Origin: Vibrio sp. 10N.261.45.E2
GTDB lineage: Bacteria; Pseudomonadota; Gammaproteobacteria; Enterobacterales; Vibrionaceae
Length of the DNA: 64,000 bases
Reading direction: 5' to 3'
NCBI RefSeq assembly: GCF_002875705.1
Contig: NZ_MCZZ01000152.1
Span: 1-64,000 of the forward strand
The translations under genes and the position numbers were made by a program. Positions 44,008-52,180 of this stretch are shown piece by piece (positions within the stretch are counted from its first letter, which is position 1; the number at the start of each line of letters is the position of its first letter). The notes below the pieces were generated by a model. The model saw nothing but the letters and a program-made list of their open reading frames with translations, searched no databases and had not been told where the DNA came from.

Positions 44008-44982
44008 ATGTTAAACCTACATAAGAAATCACTTCATATTACTAATGTTCAAAACGCCAATTGCGTTGTTATGGTGCCGCCAAAAGAATTTCGGTTTAAC
44101 GAAGAAACTGCACGTGATAACGAATTTCAGCACAGAGTGAATCTGACCGAGGCTGAGGTGAAGTTAGAAACGATGGCCGAATTTAAGGCTATGGTCGCTT
44201 CGTTACGTAAAGAAGGTGTGCAAGTTGTAGAGTTTGATTACCCAGAGTTTGGCGTGGAAACGCCGGATGCAGTTTTCCCAAATAACTGGTTCAGTACGTG
44301 TAGTGATGGCAGCTTATTTACCTTCCCTATGGCGTGTGAAAACCGTCAAAATGAAGTGAAGCCAAATGCCCTTATTGAAGCACTTGAAGCGTCTGGTCGC
44401 ATAGTTAACCATAGCGAGTCTCTAGAGTCTTATATTGCGCAAGGTTCTTATTTGGAGAGCACGGGCGTGATGGTTATCGACCATATCAACAAGACCATCT
44501 ATGCTGCGCTTTCTCAGCGTTGTGACCGCGAAGTATTAGAGGATTACGCGAAACGTATTGGTTATTCGCGTGTGGTTTCGTTTCAAACGGCTTTACCGTC
44601 TGGTCAGCCTATTTACCATACCAATGTGATGATGGCGATTGGCGATAACTTCTGCGTGATCTGTGATGAAGTGATCCCAGAATTTGAACGCCGCTTTGTG
44701 GTCAAATCTCTTGCTAAAGACAAACAGGTTATCTCTATCTCAATTGATCAGATGAACCGTTTCTGTGGCAACATCCTTCAACTTGAAACCGTGAATGGCG
44801 ATAAAGTGATTGCGATGTCTCAATCGGCTTACGATGCGTTTTCTCCTGCTCAGTTAGCTCAGCTTTCGACCCATGGAAAACTGCTGCCATTCAATGTAAA
44901 AACGATTGAAGATATTGGCGGTGGTTCGGTGCGATGCATGTTGGGTGAGGTGTTCTTACCAACGCGAGTTAATCGTCTGTAA
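44008..44982 (+). CDS. ctlX: Amidinotransferase-fold hydrolase, CtlX type (citrulline/arginine utilisation)
   Basis: 324 residues. Guanidino-group-modifying fold: acidic substrate motif TPDAVFPNNWFST (about 90-102), catalytic His in IYHTNVMMAIG (about 210), catalytic Cys in IGGGSVRCMLGEVF (about 312). CtlX-type enzymes hydrolyse citrulline to ornithine in arginine breakdown; related enzymes act on arginine derivatives. AGGGA precedes the ATG. Single gene followed by a terminator at 45013. Family call is firm; the exact substrate is less so. Confidence 0.85.
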   Translation: MLNLHKKSLHITNVQNANCVVMVPPKEFRFNEETARDNEFQHRVNLTEAEVKLETMAEFKAMVASLRKEGVQVVEFDYPEFGVETPDAVFPNNWFSTCSDGSLFTFPMACENRQNEVKPNALIEALEASGRIVNHSESLESYIAQGSYLESTGVMVIDHINKTIYAALSQRCDREVLEDYAKRIGYSRVVSFQTALPSGQPIYHTNVMMAIGDNFCVICDEVIPEFERRFVVKSLAKDKQVISISIDQMNRFCGNILQLETVNGDKVIAMSQSAYDAFSPAQLAQLSTHGKLLPFNVKTIEDIGGGSVRCMLGEVFLPTRVNRL

Positions 44983-45012
44983 CAAGCACCATTTCCAGCA
45001 ATCAATCTTTGA

Positions 45013-45045
45013 ATACCACTCTTATCACAGAGTGGTATTTTGTTT
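45013..45045 (+). terminator. Terminator of ctlX
   Basis: 10-bp arms (45013-45022 and 45029-45038) followed by TTTGTTTTT. Confidence 0.85.
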
Positions 45046-45114
45046 TTATCTATCACGAAGAAGAGAACAAGGGCTCGATACGGGAGTAAACGCGCAAAAG
45101 CTAACAGAAATAAG

Positions 45115-45747
45115 CTATGAAGCGCTCTTGAAAGCTCTGTGTTCAATGAACTGCGCCGACAGTGCCACGACTTCCTTGGAGTAGACAAGTGCGGTGTGGT
45201 TGAGTTTAAGGGCGTAAGTATCCGTTGCTCCTCTCAGGTTTGCATCTTCGAGTGTGACTGTGCCATCGCCCGGGTTTCTTCCCAGCACAATACGTCCGAC
45301 TCCGGCGTCGTAGGTGCCCGTAATCACGCCAATCGGCACATCAATGTCGTAGTCACCCAAGCCATCGCTTAAGATCATTTTGCTCGAACCAAAGATAAAT
45401 CCAAGCCCATGATTCGACAGTGTTTTGGCGATGGTTGCCCCATTGTGTGGAGTACCTGCTGTAATAATACAGGTGTCTGCAAAATCGGGCTGGTAAAACT
45501 TAAAGTAGTGGCGAATGAGCAAGCCACCGAGTGAGTGACCGAAGAAGTAGACCTCATCGTGTTCATCAAAGCGTGCATTGACGAAACGATTGAGACGTTT
45601 GGCGGCAGAAGGGAAACGTAGCGAGTTGTAAGCAAACTTGTGCGTTGTAAAGCCGCGTTTTGTGAAGTTTCTATCCAGATATTGCATGATCAACGCAGGC
45701 ATATACAGACCATGAATTAAAACTATATGTTTGTTTTTATTATTCAT
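45115..45747 (-). CDS. Alpha/beta hydrolase (lipase-like)
   Basis: 210 residues. The N-terminal HIVLIHGLYMPAL forms the oxyanion strand. The nucleophile elbow is GHSLGG (about 69-74), followed by TAGTPHNGA. These are features of PGAP1/triacylglycerol-lipase-like hydrolases. No signal peptide, so cytoplasmic. The catalytic acid may be the Asp in TGTYDAGVG or GDGTV, with the His in LNHTALV near the end. Substrate unknown. It lies downstream of eptA in the same direction, separated by a terminator. Confidence 0.8.
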   Translation of the reverse strand: MNNKNKHIVLIHGLYMPALIMQYLDRNFTKRGFTTHKFAYNSLRFPSAAKRLNRFVNARFDEHDEVYFFGHSLGGLLIRHYFKFYQPDFADTCIITAGTPHNGATIAKTLSNHGLGFIFGSSKMILSDGLGDYDIDVPIGVITGTYDAGVGRIVLGRNPGDGTVTLEDANLRGATDTYALKLNHTALVYSKEVVALSAQFIEHRAFKSAS

Positions 45748-45865
45748 TTATGTCCTCCGTATGATGATGTCTCCAGTATATTTAGTCGCAAATTTAAACT
45801 CAATAAAACTTGCTACGAATGGGATGCAACAGACAAGGTGGACAACAAAAACGATACTTTCGGTT

Positions 45866-45896
45866 GGTAAAAAGGGACTCAAAAATGAGTCCCTTT
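45866..45896 (-). terminator. Terminator of eptA
   Basis: 10-bp arms AAAGGGACTC (45871-45880) and GAGTCCCTTT (45887-45896). The U-run is on the minus strand. Confidence 0.85.
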
Positions 45897-45925
45897 GGTT
45901 GGAAACTATGAGTCACACTTTGAAG

Positions 45926-47548
45926 CTAGCGACACGGAGCGAAGATATCTTGGTTCTCTCGATAATCTTTGGTTTGTACATCCATTAGACCGAGTAAAGA
46001 GTCGAACAGGTTGTCTTGGGAGAAACTTTGTTCTTTGCCTGCCTTTCTCAAGCAGGTTTGGTTTATCCCTTTTTGCTCGGCGAAACCATTAGACATCCAC
46101 ACGATCATAGGCACATGAGTTTGTTCTTTCGGTGCCAATGAATAAGGCATGCCGTGTAAGTAGACGCCGTTCTCCCCTAGAGACTCACCGTGATCTGAGA
46201 TGTACATTAACGCGACATTGTACTTATCAGTGAGTTTCTCCAGTTTCTGCATCGCCTGTGATAGAAAGAAATCGGTGTACAGGATGGTATTGTCGTAGGT
46301 GTTGACCACTTCCTCGTTGGTGCAATTTTCAATATCTGCACGAGCGCAGTCAGGCGTAAATTTCTTATGCTCTTCTGGGTAACGCTCAAAGTATGTTGGG
46401 CCGTGAGACCCAGCAATGTGATAGAAAATGATGCTATCTTGCTTTAGATCTTGAGTATCTTGCTCGAAGTTCTCGAGCATGGCTGTGTCGTAGCACACAT
46501 CGTTATTACACAATGGATCGCTGTCTTTGGCGACCAACGTCATCTCTTTGATTCGGTGTGCGACTGCCTTGTCCCCGCCATCATGTTCTCTCCAAATAGA
46601 GTGAATGCCCGCGCGGTTCATGATGTCGACCACGTTATCTTGGTTGTAGGCTTTATCGCGATCATAGTTGCTGCGATTCATATTCGAGAACATACAGGGT
46701 ACAGAAACCGCAGTGGCTGTTCCGCACGACTGAACATCAGAGAAAAATATCGGATTGTAAGGCTTGGTGTGAGCGTTGGTTTCTCTCCCATAGCCATGAT
46801 ATTGGTAGTTATACACGCGGGCTGTTTCGCCAAGCACAAACACCAACAAGGTCGGTTTGGTTGCCGCTTTTGCTTGTGCTGTTTGCTTCGCATCTAACCC
46901 TAATTCCTGATAGGGGATGGGTTGTTTGATGTAGGTGTTGTTGATGTATTTGACCGTTGATGCCACATACTCGGTCGGAATGATCATCTTTTTGATGTGT
47001 GAGTTATTCCGACCAATCGATACGTAATCTTTGTAGAAAAGCCCGGCAATAATGGCAATGACGATCAAGGAAGAGAGTAGTCCAATCGATTTCCAGACAA
47101 AGAAATCTTTCCAGGACTCTTTTTTGAGTTTGGTAAACAGTAGGATCAGTGACGGGACAATACCCATCGCGAATAACCATAAGATGGAGTGGGTACTTAC
47201 ATAACTTGCTGCTTCGCCACTATTGGTTTCGAAGACGTTCTCTATCATTCCATAGTCGACATAGATGCCGTAATTGAACATGCTGTAGCTGACTAAGGTA
47301 GAGGTGATCAGCAATAAGATGAAAAACGGCTTAGAGAAGATAGGCCAGTTGAAGACTTGGAAGATGAAGTTAAAGGCAGCAAGGAAGAAGATAGGGATGG
47401 ATATAAGAAACGCAGCGCTTTCAGATTTTGATGCCTGAACAATACTAAACAGTTCTTGGGAGAGAGGTAGGTTGACAACAAGCAGGTAATACACAGCCAA
47501 CACAAAAGGAAGCTTGTTTATCGACATGTTTAAGCTTGGTAGATTCAT
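45926..47548 (-). CDS. eptA: Lipid A phosphoethanolamine transferase (EptA/MCR family)
   Basis: 540 residues. Five membrane helices in the first 175 residues precede a periplasmic alkaline-phosphatase-fold catalytic domain. Metal and active-site motifs: Glu241 in VLGETARVYNYQYHGYGRETN, Thr279 in SCGTATAVSVPCMFSNM (the phosphoethanolamine-accepting Thr, flanked by the conserved Cys275/Cys285 pair), and SDHGESLGE. It moves phosphoethanolamine from phosphatidylethanolamine onto lipid A, which lowers polymyxin binding in related bacteria. No mobile element is near, so it looks like a resident gene. Confidence 0.9.
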   Translation of the reverse strand: MNLPSLNMSINKLPFVLAVYYLLVVNLPLSQELFSIVQASKSESAAFLISIPIFFLAAFNFIFQVFNWPIFSKPFFILLLITSTLVSYSMFNYGIYVDYGMIENVFETNSGEAASYVSTHSILWLFAMGIVPSLILLFTKLKKESWKDFFVWKSIGLLSSLIVIAIIAGLFYKDYVSIGRNNSHIKKMIIPTEYVASTVKYINNTYIKQPIPYQELGLDAKQTAQAKAATKPTLLVFVLGETARVYNYQYHGYGRETNAHTKPYNPIFFSDVQSCGTATAVSVPCMFSNMNRSNYDRDKAYNQDNVVDIMNRAGIHSIWREHDGGDKAVAHRIKEMTLVAKDSDPLCNNDVCYDTAMLENFEQDTQDLKQDSIIFYHIAGSHGPTYFERYPEEHKKFTPDCARADIENCTNEEVVNTYDNTILYTDFFLSQAMQKLEKLTDKYNVALMYISDHGESLGENGVYLHGMPYSLAPKEQTHVPMIVWMSNGFAEQKGINQTCLRKAGKEQSFSQDNLFDSLLGLMDVQTKDYRENQDIFAPCR

Positions 47549-47690
47549 AGGTCTTATTTTCCTGCGTCTCTTATCCCTTTATTTTAGTCTCGCTACCAAG
47601 AAAGCTCTAATATCAACGCACAAAGCTCAATAAGTAATGGTGAGCGAAAAACTGGTTAAAGTGGATTGACGCGATAGGGCATGTAGAAAC

Positions 47691-47746
47691 AAAAAATTCA
47701 CTTTACTGAGTGACCTTCATGACAAGGTGGAACAGCAAAGTGAATT
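47691..47746 (-). terminator. Terminator of the outer-membrane protein gene
   Basis: 10-bp arms (47695-47704 and 47737-47746) with a minus-strand U-run, 36 bases after the stop. Confidence 0.7.
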
Positions 47747-47781
47747 AGTATGTTTAGCTTGTTCTATGTGGTTCAATCACA

Positions 47782-48354
47782 TTAGAAGTTGTATGAACCA
47801 CCGAAGCTAATGCTATTGAAAGCAAGCGTGTCGCTACTGTATGTCTTGCCACCAATCGTATTATCTACACTTACTGCATCTGCTTGAGAAATAGCTCGAA
47901 GTGTTAAGTGTTCGATAGGTGAGTACTCAACGCCGACGCCAAAGTGGAAACCCGTGCCGCTGTCATCATCAAACCCTGAACTGCTGCTTGCATTTAGGTC
48001 TACGGAACTCAAACCTGCCAATACGAATGGGCGGATGGTGTTGTCGAATGTGTAACCAAGATTTGCTGATACAGAAATAGAGGTTGGTGACAGCTTTTCA
48101 AAGCTATTTTTGTAGTTTGCATAGTCGTTGTAGCCAAGTTCAACACCTACGATACGGTTAAATTGGTAACCGCCATATAGGTTGTAGCCCATGCCGCTAG
48201 AATCTAAGCTTGGAGCGTTATCAGTATCTGAGCCTTGGTATACGCTAAGACCACCACCAATGTAAGCACCGCCGTCAGTGCCTGCAGCTAGAGCTGGAAG
48301 AGAAACTGCGCTGATTAAACCCAGTGCTAATGCTGATTTTGTTATCTTGTTCAT
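47782..48354 (-). CDS. Outer-membrane beta-barrel protein (OmpA-N/porin-like)
   Basis: 190 residues. Signal peptide cleaved after LPALA (about residue 23). The mature part shows alternating beta-strands (GYNLYGGYQFNRIVGVELGYNDY, FHFGVGVEYSPIEHLTLRAISQ) and ends in SISFGGSYNF, with the C-terminal aromatic residue needed for barrel insertion. It is a small 8-stranded barrel without a peptidoglycan-binding domain. Role unknown. Confidence 0.85.
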   Translation of the reverse strand: MNKITKSALALGLISAVSLPALAAGTDGGAYIGGGLSVYQGSDTDNAPSLDSSGMGYNLYGGYQFNRIVGVELGYNDYANYKNSFEKLSPTSISVSANLGYTFDNTIRPFVLAGLSSVDLNASSSSGFDDDSGTGFHFGVGVEYSPIEHLTLRAISQADAVSVDNTIGGKTYSSDTLAFNSISFGGSYNF

Positions 48355-48546
48355 CTTTCTTACTCACTCTTAAATGTCATGTCAGTATCAATAATTTTTG
48401 TTTTGCGACCTTTCGACCGTTGGTGAGTATTATTCCGTAGTCTTATACCTATTACTGTATGGCTTTGTAAGCTAAATCGTTACATATTAGAAGTTGTACT
48501 CATCAGATTGCGTAGTGAGTTAGGCTGTCAAAAACAAGGAGTAGAC

Positions 48547-49086
48547 ATGCTAATGAGACAAAAGACAGGGTTGGTAGTTGTGGACGTGCAAGGCAAGCTC
48601 GCACGCCTTGTTGATGACAGTGATACGCTGATTGCTAATTGTGGGAAGTTAATTCAAGGAGCGAAGGTTTTGGGTCTGCCAATTATTCGTTTGGAGCAGA
48701 ACCCAGAGAAGCTAGGTGCTACAGTCGACGAACTTAATGACCTGTTGAGTGGTGCTAAACCGATACCTAAATTCACTTTCAACGCGTGTGATGAGCCCAA
48801 GTTTGTTGAGGTGGTGCGAGCCAAGGATGTAGAGACTTGGTTAGTGTGTGGTATTGAGGCTCATATTTGCGTGTATCAAACCGCAATGGGGCTGTTAGGT
48901 CTTGGATACAAGGTTCAGATTGTTAGCGACTGTATTAGCTCTCGAACGGCGCTTAATAAGGAGCTGACGATTAGCCGAATGCGGGAAGCGGGTATCCAAA
49001 TCACCGGGGTAGAAATGAGCTTATACGAGCTGGTAAAGGATTGTCGCGCGCCTGAATTTAAGTCTATTTTGTCCTTGATTCGTTAA
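48547..49086 (+). CDS. Isochorismatase family cysteine hydrolase
   Basis: 179 residues from ATG 48547 (AAGGAG seven bases upstream). Triad: Asp in VVVDVQGKL (about 11), Lys in KPIPKFTF (about 78) and Cys in VCGIEAHICVYQTA (about 109). Family members hydrolyse isochorismate, nicotinamide or similar amides. No siderophore or NAD gene is adjacent. It resembles the short YcaC/isochorismatase-domain type. Followed at 38 bases by a P-loop ATPase gene in the same direction. Confidence 0.87.
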   Translation: MLMRQKTGLVVVDVQGKLARLVDDSDTLIANCGKLIQGAKVLGLPIIRLEQNPEKLGATVDELNDLLSGAKPIPKFTFNACDEPKFVEVVRAKDVETWLVCGIEAHICVYQTAMGLLGLGYKVQIVSDCISSRTALNKELTISRMREAGIQITGVEMSLYELVKDCRAPEFKSILSLIR

Positions 49087-49124
49087 GGTCTGATTCGTTA
49101 TTTTCCCGCTTTGAAGAGGTTCAT

Positions 49125-49667
49125 TTGAATAATCTAATCGTATTCACAGGTGGCCCGGGGTCGGGCAAAACTTCGGTCATCGACGCTTTGAAAAGCAAGG
49201 GCTATCGCTGCGCACCAGAGGTTGGGCGTAAAGTCATTCAACACCAAGTCGAGCAACAAGGGAGTGCTCTACCGTGGTTAAACAAAGTGGCTTTTCGTGA
49301 TGAAATGGTGCGAGAAGAATTAGCCAACTATCAAGCGTTTGAATCGAGTGAACAGCCCGTTTTCTTTGATAGAAGCATCGTCGATTCATACGGTTACAGC
49401 TTGTTAGAAACGCTGCCTATTCCTCAATCTTTGCTGAATAGCTGTAATGAACTCGAATACAACAGCAAGGTGTTTATCTTCCCGCCATGGGACTCGATTT
49501 TCATCAATGACGAAGAACGTAAGCAAGATTTCGAGGAAGCGATCGCCACCTACGAAAAAATGGTGTCAGCCTATAAGAAGTTTGGCTATCTGCTGGTGGA
49601 AGTACCCAAGTTATCTGTTGAGGAAAGAGTCGAGTTTATCTTAACTTCAATTAACTCAGGTGAGTGA
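49125..49667 (+). CDS. P-loop ATPase (AAA_28 family)
   Basis: 180 residues from TTG 49125, with AAGAGG upstream and no closer ATG. Walker A FTGGPGSGKTS (about 6-16). VFFDRSIVDSYGYSLLETL is a Walker B/kinase-like motif, followed by VFIFPPWDSIFINDEERKQDF. The family resembles small nucleoside-kinase-like NTPases of unknown substrate. It is likely co-transcribed with the isochorismatase-like gene. A terminator follows. Confidence 0.8.
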   Translation: MNNLIVFTGGPGSGKTSVIDALKSKGYRCAPEVGRKVIQHQVEQQGSALPWLNKVAFRDEMVREELANYQAFESSEQPVFFDRSIVDSYGYSLLETLPIPQSLLNSCNELEYNSKVFIFPPWDSIFINDEERKQDFEEAIATYEKMVSAYKKFGYLLVEVPKLSVEERVEFILTSINSGE

Positions 49668-49687
49668 TTTCCAGAAAGACCACAACT

Positions 49688-49738
49688 AAAAAAGCCCCGC
49701 AGTATTCACTCAATCAAGTCGATACTGCGGGGTTTTTA
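49688..49738. terminator. Bidirectional terminator
   Basis: 15-bp arms (49691-49705 and about 49721-49735) with one wobble pair and A/T flanks, between convergent genes. Confidence 0.85.
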
Positions 49739-49776
49739 TTGAAATCGACTAGTTGATGACTTAGTCGTCTGAAACA

Positions 49777-50640
49777 CTAATCACCGAGAGGCTGTCTGTC
49801 GCCACCGCCTCGGTAGGAATCTAGCGCAACCTTCAAGCGGCGCAGTTTATCGCGCGAGCGGTTCTTGTGATTGACAGCGATACCCATCGAAAGCACATCT
49901 ACCAACGCCAACATTGCGTAGCGAGAGGCCGATGGCTTGTAAATGAAGTCAGTTTCCATGTGTTTAATCGGTAACAAGATATCGGCAATCTTCGCTAGCG
50001 GAGTATCTTGCGGAGTAATCGCGATGATCTTAAGCCCATACTGTTTGGCTAGCTCGGCCGTTTCAGTGATCACTGGCGTAAAACCAGTCGCTGATATCAT
50101 CACCATCACATCATTGGCATCTGCCGTAGCAGCAACCATGCGTGACATCAAACCATCGTTGTACGACACCACTGGGTAGCCCAATCGGAACAGTCGGTGT
50201 TGCAGTTCTTGAGAGGCGATAGTTGAACCTCCACCCATACCGATAGCAATGATCTGTCTGGCGTTATGTAGCCAACTCACTGCGGTTTCAACGTCTTGTT
50301 CTTTGAACAAAGTGCGGTTGATGTCTAGGCTCTGCTTGATCGATTCGTAGATACCTTGATAACCCGTTTGGTCAACAGGTTCGAGAATAAAACGCTGGCC
50401 GACAGTCAGTGTCTGAGCAAGCTTGATCTTCATATCACGTACGTTGCTGCAGCCGATAGCCTTGGCAAAACGCGTAATGGTGGCTTCACTCACTTGAGCG
50501 CTTTCAGCAAGTTCTGTGATGCTGGCATTGGCAGCAAAATCAATGTCGTCCATGATTAGCTTAGCGACTTTCTTTTCTGCATCACGAAGAGCGGGAAAAC
50601 GCTCTGTTATCTGTGAAATGATATCTACTTCTAAACTCAA
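49777..50640 (-). CDS. MurR/RpiR family transcriptional regulator of the oxidised-chitin cluster
   Basis: 287 residues. An N-terminal HTH_6 domain (FAANASITELAESAQVSEATITRFAKAIGCSNVRDMKIKLAQ, about 33-75) and a C-terminal SIS sugar-phosphate domain (IAIGMGGGSTIASQELQHRLFRLGYPV and MISATGFTPVITETAELAKQYGLKIIAITP). RpiR proteins usually bind sugar-phosphate or sugar-acid effectors. It lies downstream of the deaminase gene and beside the catabolic operon. The likely operator is the palindrome at 52069-52087. An effector such as KDPG is an inference. Confidence 0.88.
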   Translation of the reverse strand: MSLEVDIISQITERFPALRDAEKKVAKLIMDDIDFAANASITELAESAQVSEATITRFAKAIGCSNVRDMKIKLAQTLTVGQRFILEPVDQTGYQGIYESIKQSLDINRTLFKEQDVETAVSWLHNARQIIAIGMGGGSTIASQELQHRLFRLGYPVVSYNDGLMSRMVAATADANDVMVMISATGFTPVITETAELAKQYGLKIIAITPQDTPLAKIADILLPIKHMETDFIYKPSASRYAMLALVDVLSMGIAVNHKNRSRDKLRRLKVALDSYRGGGDRQPLGD

Positions 50641-50661
50641 GAATCCTGATCCTTTGTTGAT

Positions 50662-50680
50662 GGGGCTAAGCCTTAGCCCC
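50662..50680. other. Hairpin between the deaminase and rpiR-type genes
   Basis: 9-bp perfect arms GGGGCTAAG and CTTAGCCCC around one base, with no U-run. It may act as an mRNA processing or stabilising hairpin within the transcript. Confidence 0.5.
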
Positions 50681-50729
50681 GTTAGTATATCTGAATGCTT
50701 CGCTGATTCTAGCTTATTGAAAAATCGAG

Positions 50730-52004
50730 CTAGAAGCAGGTCTCTACCCAGTTTGTTACCTGATACTCGTCATCGCTGATAGCAATGTAACGCCATTTAT
50801 CGAAGGTTAAACATGGGTGTGAGGTTGAGAACGCAATCATGTCACCCACTTCAATCTCAGAAGAACCGTCTGTTTCAACAAAGGTGTGCTGATCCATCAC
50901 CGCTGTCGCCGTCAGACCTTGTACTGAGATAGCTTCGCCATTGCGATAGCCGCGTTCTGCAATAGGTAAACCGGCATCGAAGGCCACATCACGCTTACCT
51001 AGCCCGATCACCAGTTTAGTTGGCTCTGGGCGAGATATTACATATGCCCACACCTCAAGTGCCGATTCTAAATCACCACCCAATTCACACGCGTAACCTT
51101 GGTTTGCTTGGGCGCGTTGTAGCACCTTGCTTTGTGCATCTAGATAAATACCTGTGTCGTGAATCGCGTAGCAGCCAGGACGGATGATCGCCAAGTAATC
51201 GGTTAGGTTCGCTAAACATTCGGCTACCACGTCATACCAAGCTGAACCTGCTCCTGTGATGATAGGTTGACCTGCAATTAAGCCATCTGATGTGAGGCTT
51301 TCGACCGAGTTCAGTGCTTGCTTTAAGAAGGTGCGAATATCTTGTTCTGCATTGTCGCCATGAATCACACCTTCGTAAACTTCAATACCTGCCAGTGAGA
51401 GTGCAGGAGTGTCTTGGATGATTTGAGCCAGCTCTAAAACTTCTTGTGGTGAACGACAACCGCAGCGGCCGCCGGGTACACCAAACTCGATCAGGACTTT
51501 TAGCGTCTGATTGGTGTTGGCGAAGTGTTGACTTAATTGCTGTACGTTGACCGATGAATCAACACAACAGTAAAAATCGACATCGAATTCACTGATCAGT
51601 TGTTCAACGATCGCCATGTTGGTTTTACCCACCAATTGGTTAGCCATGATGATTTTCTTCGCGCCAGCCATAGCGGCAACTTCTGCCTGTGCAGGCGTCG
51701 CTACGGTAATACCCCAAGCGCCATTCTCTAGCTGTTGACGGAAGAAATCAGGCGTCATCGATGTTTTGCCATGTGGCGACAATTTAACCTGATGATGATC
51801 AGCAAATGATTGCATCCAATTCAGGTTATTGGTTAAGGCTGATTGTTTGATAATTGCTACCGGAAGCGAAATATCTTCATCAACCAATCGATAAAGACCG
51901 TTCTCAGATCGTGATATTGCTCTCCCTTTTTGGCCTTTTTCAGTCAAGACGAAACTATCTTTTTGATACTTTATAACATCTTTTTGTGCAGGGTTATGTT
52001 TCAT
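50730..52004 (-). CDS. PLP-dependent deaminase, D-amino-acid deaminase-like (proposed glucosaminate deaminase)
   Basis: 424 residues. Alanine-racemase-type N-terminal barrel of the D-threonine aldolase/D-serine dehydratase group: the PLP lysine lies in VKLSPHGKTSMTPDF (about 75), with KIIMANQLVGKTN, VLIEFGVPGGRCGCRS and IITGAGSAWYD following. The C-terminal domain carries the metal ligands His and Cys in FSTSHPCLTFDKW. Generic databases call it amino acid deaminase. With KDG kinase and KDPG aldolase in the cluster, removal of ammonia from 2-amino-2-deoxygluconate to give KDG fits best (inference). Divergent from the deacylase across the putative operator. Confidence 0.8.
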   Translation of the reverse strand: MKHNPAQKDVIKYQKDSFVLTEKGQKGRAISRSENGLYRLVDEDISLPVAIIKQSALTNNLNWMQSFADHHQVKLSPHGKTSMTPDFFRQQLENGAWGITVATPAQAEVAAMAGAKKIIMANQLVGKTNMAIVEQLISEFDVDFYCCVDSSVNVQQLSQHFANTNQTLKVLIEFGVPGGRCGCRSPQEVLELAQIIQDTPALSLAGIEVYEGVIHGDNAEQDIRTFLKQALNSVESLTSDGLIAGQPIITGAGSAWYDVVAECLANLTDYLAIIRPGCYAIHDTGIYLDAQSKVLQRAQANQGYACELGGDLESALEVWAYVISRPEPTKLVIGLGKRDVAFDAGLPIAERGYRNGEAISVQGLTATAVMDQHTFVETDGSSEIEVGDMIAFSTSHPCLTFDKWRYIAISDDEYQVTNWVETCF

Positions 52005-52068
52005 TGCTGATTCCTAACATGATTTAAGTGTTTGTTATTTAATGTTTAAATCTATCTTGGGTTTGCTT

Positions 52069-52087
52069 TGTGATAGAAACTATCACA
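52069..52087. promoter_or_regulatory. Operator-like palindrome between the divergent catabolic genes
   Basis: TGTGATAG-AAA-CTATCACA is a perfect 8-bp inverted repeat. It sits between the starts at 52004 and 52181, so it could control both directions. The half-site spacing (nine bases between TGTGA and TCACA) excludes a normal CRP site. The neighbouring RpiR protein is the natural candidate binder. Confidence 0.65.
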
Positions 52088-52180
52088 CAAATTAAAATAT
52101 TATGTGTGTTTTGTCACTGAAAATAATCGGCTGGATTCTTAATATAGCTCCATCAACACAGTGGATTGAGAGAGTGAAAA

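Noticed and set aside
45926..47548. Recently acquired mobile colistin-resistance gene
   Set aside because: No insertion sequence, repeat or composition break around it; typical chromosomal neighbours.
52069..52087. CRP site
   Set aside because: The half-sites TGTGA and TCACA are nine bases apart instead of six, so a normal CRP dimer would not fit.
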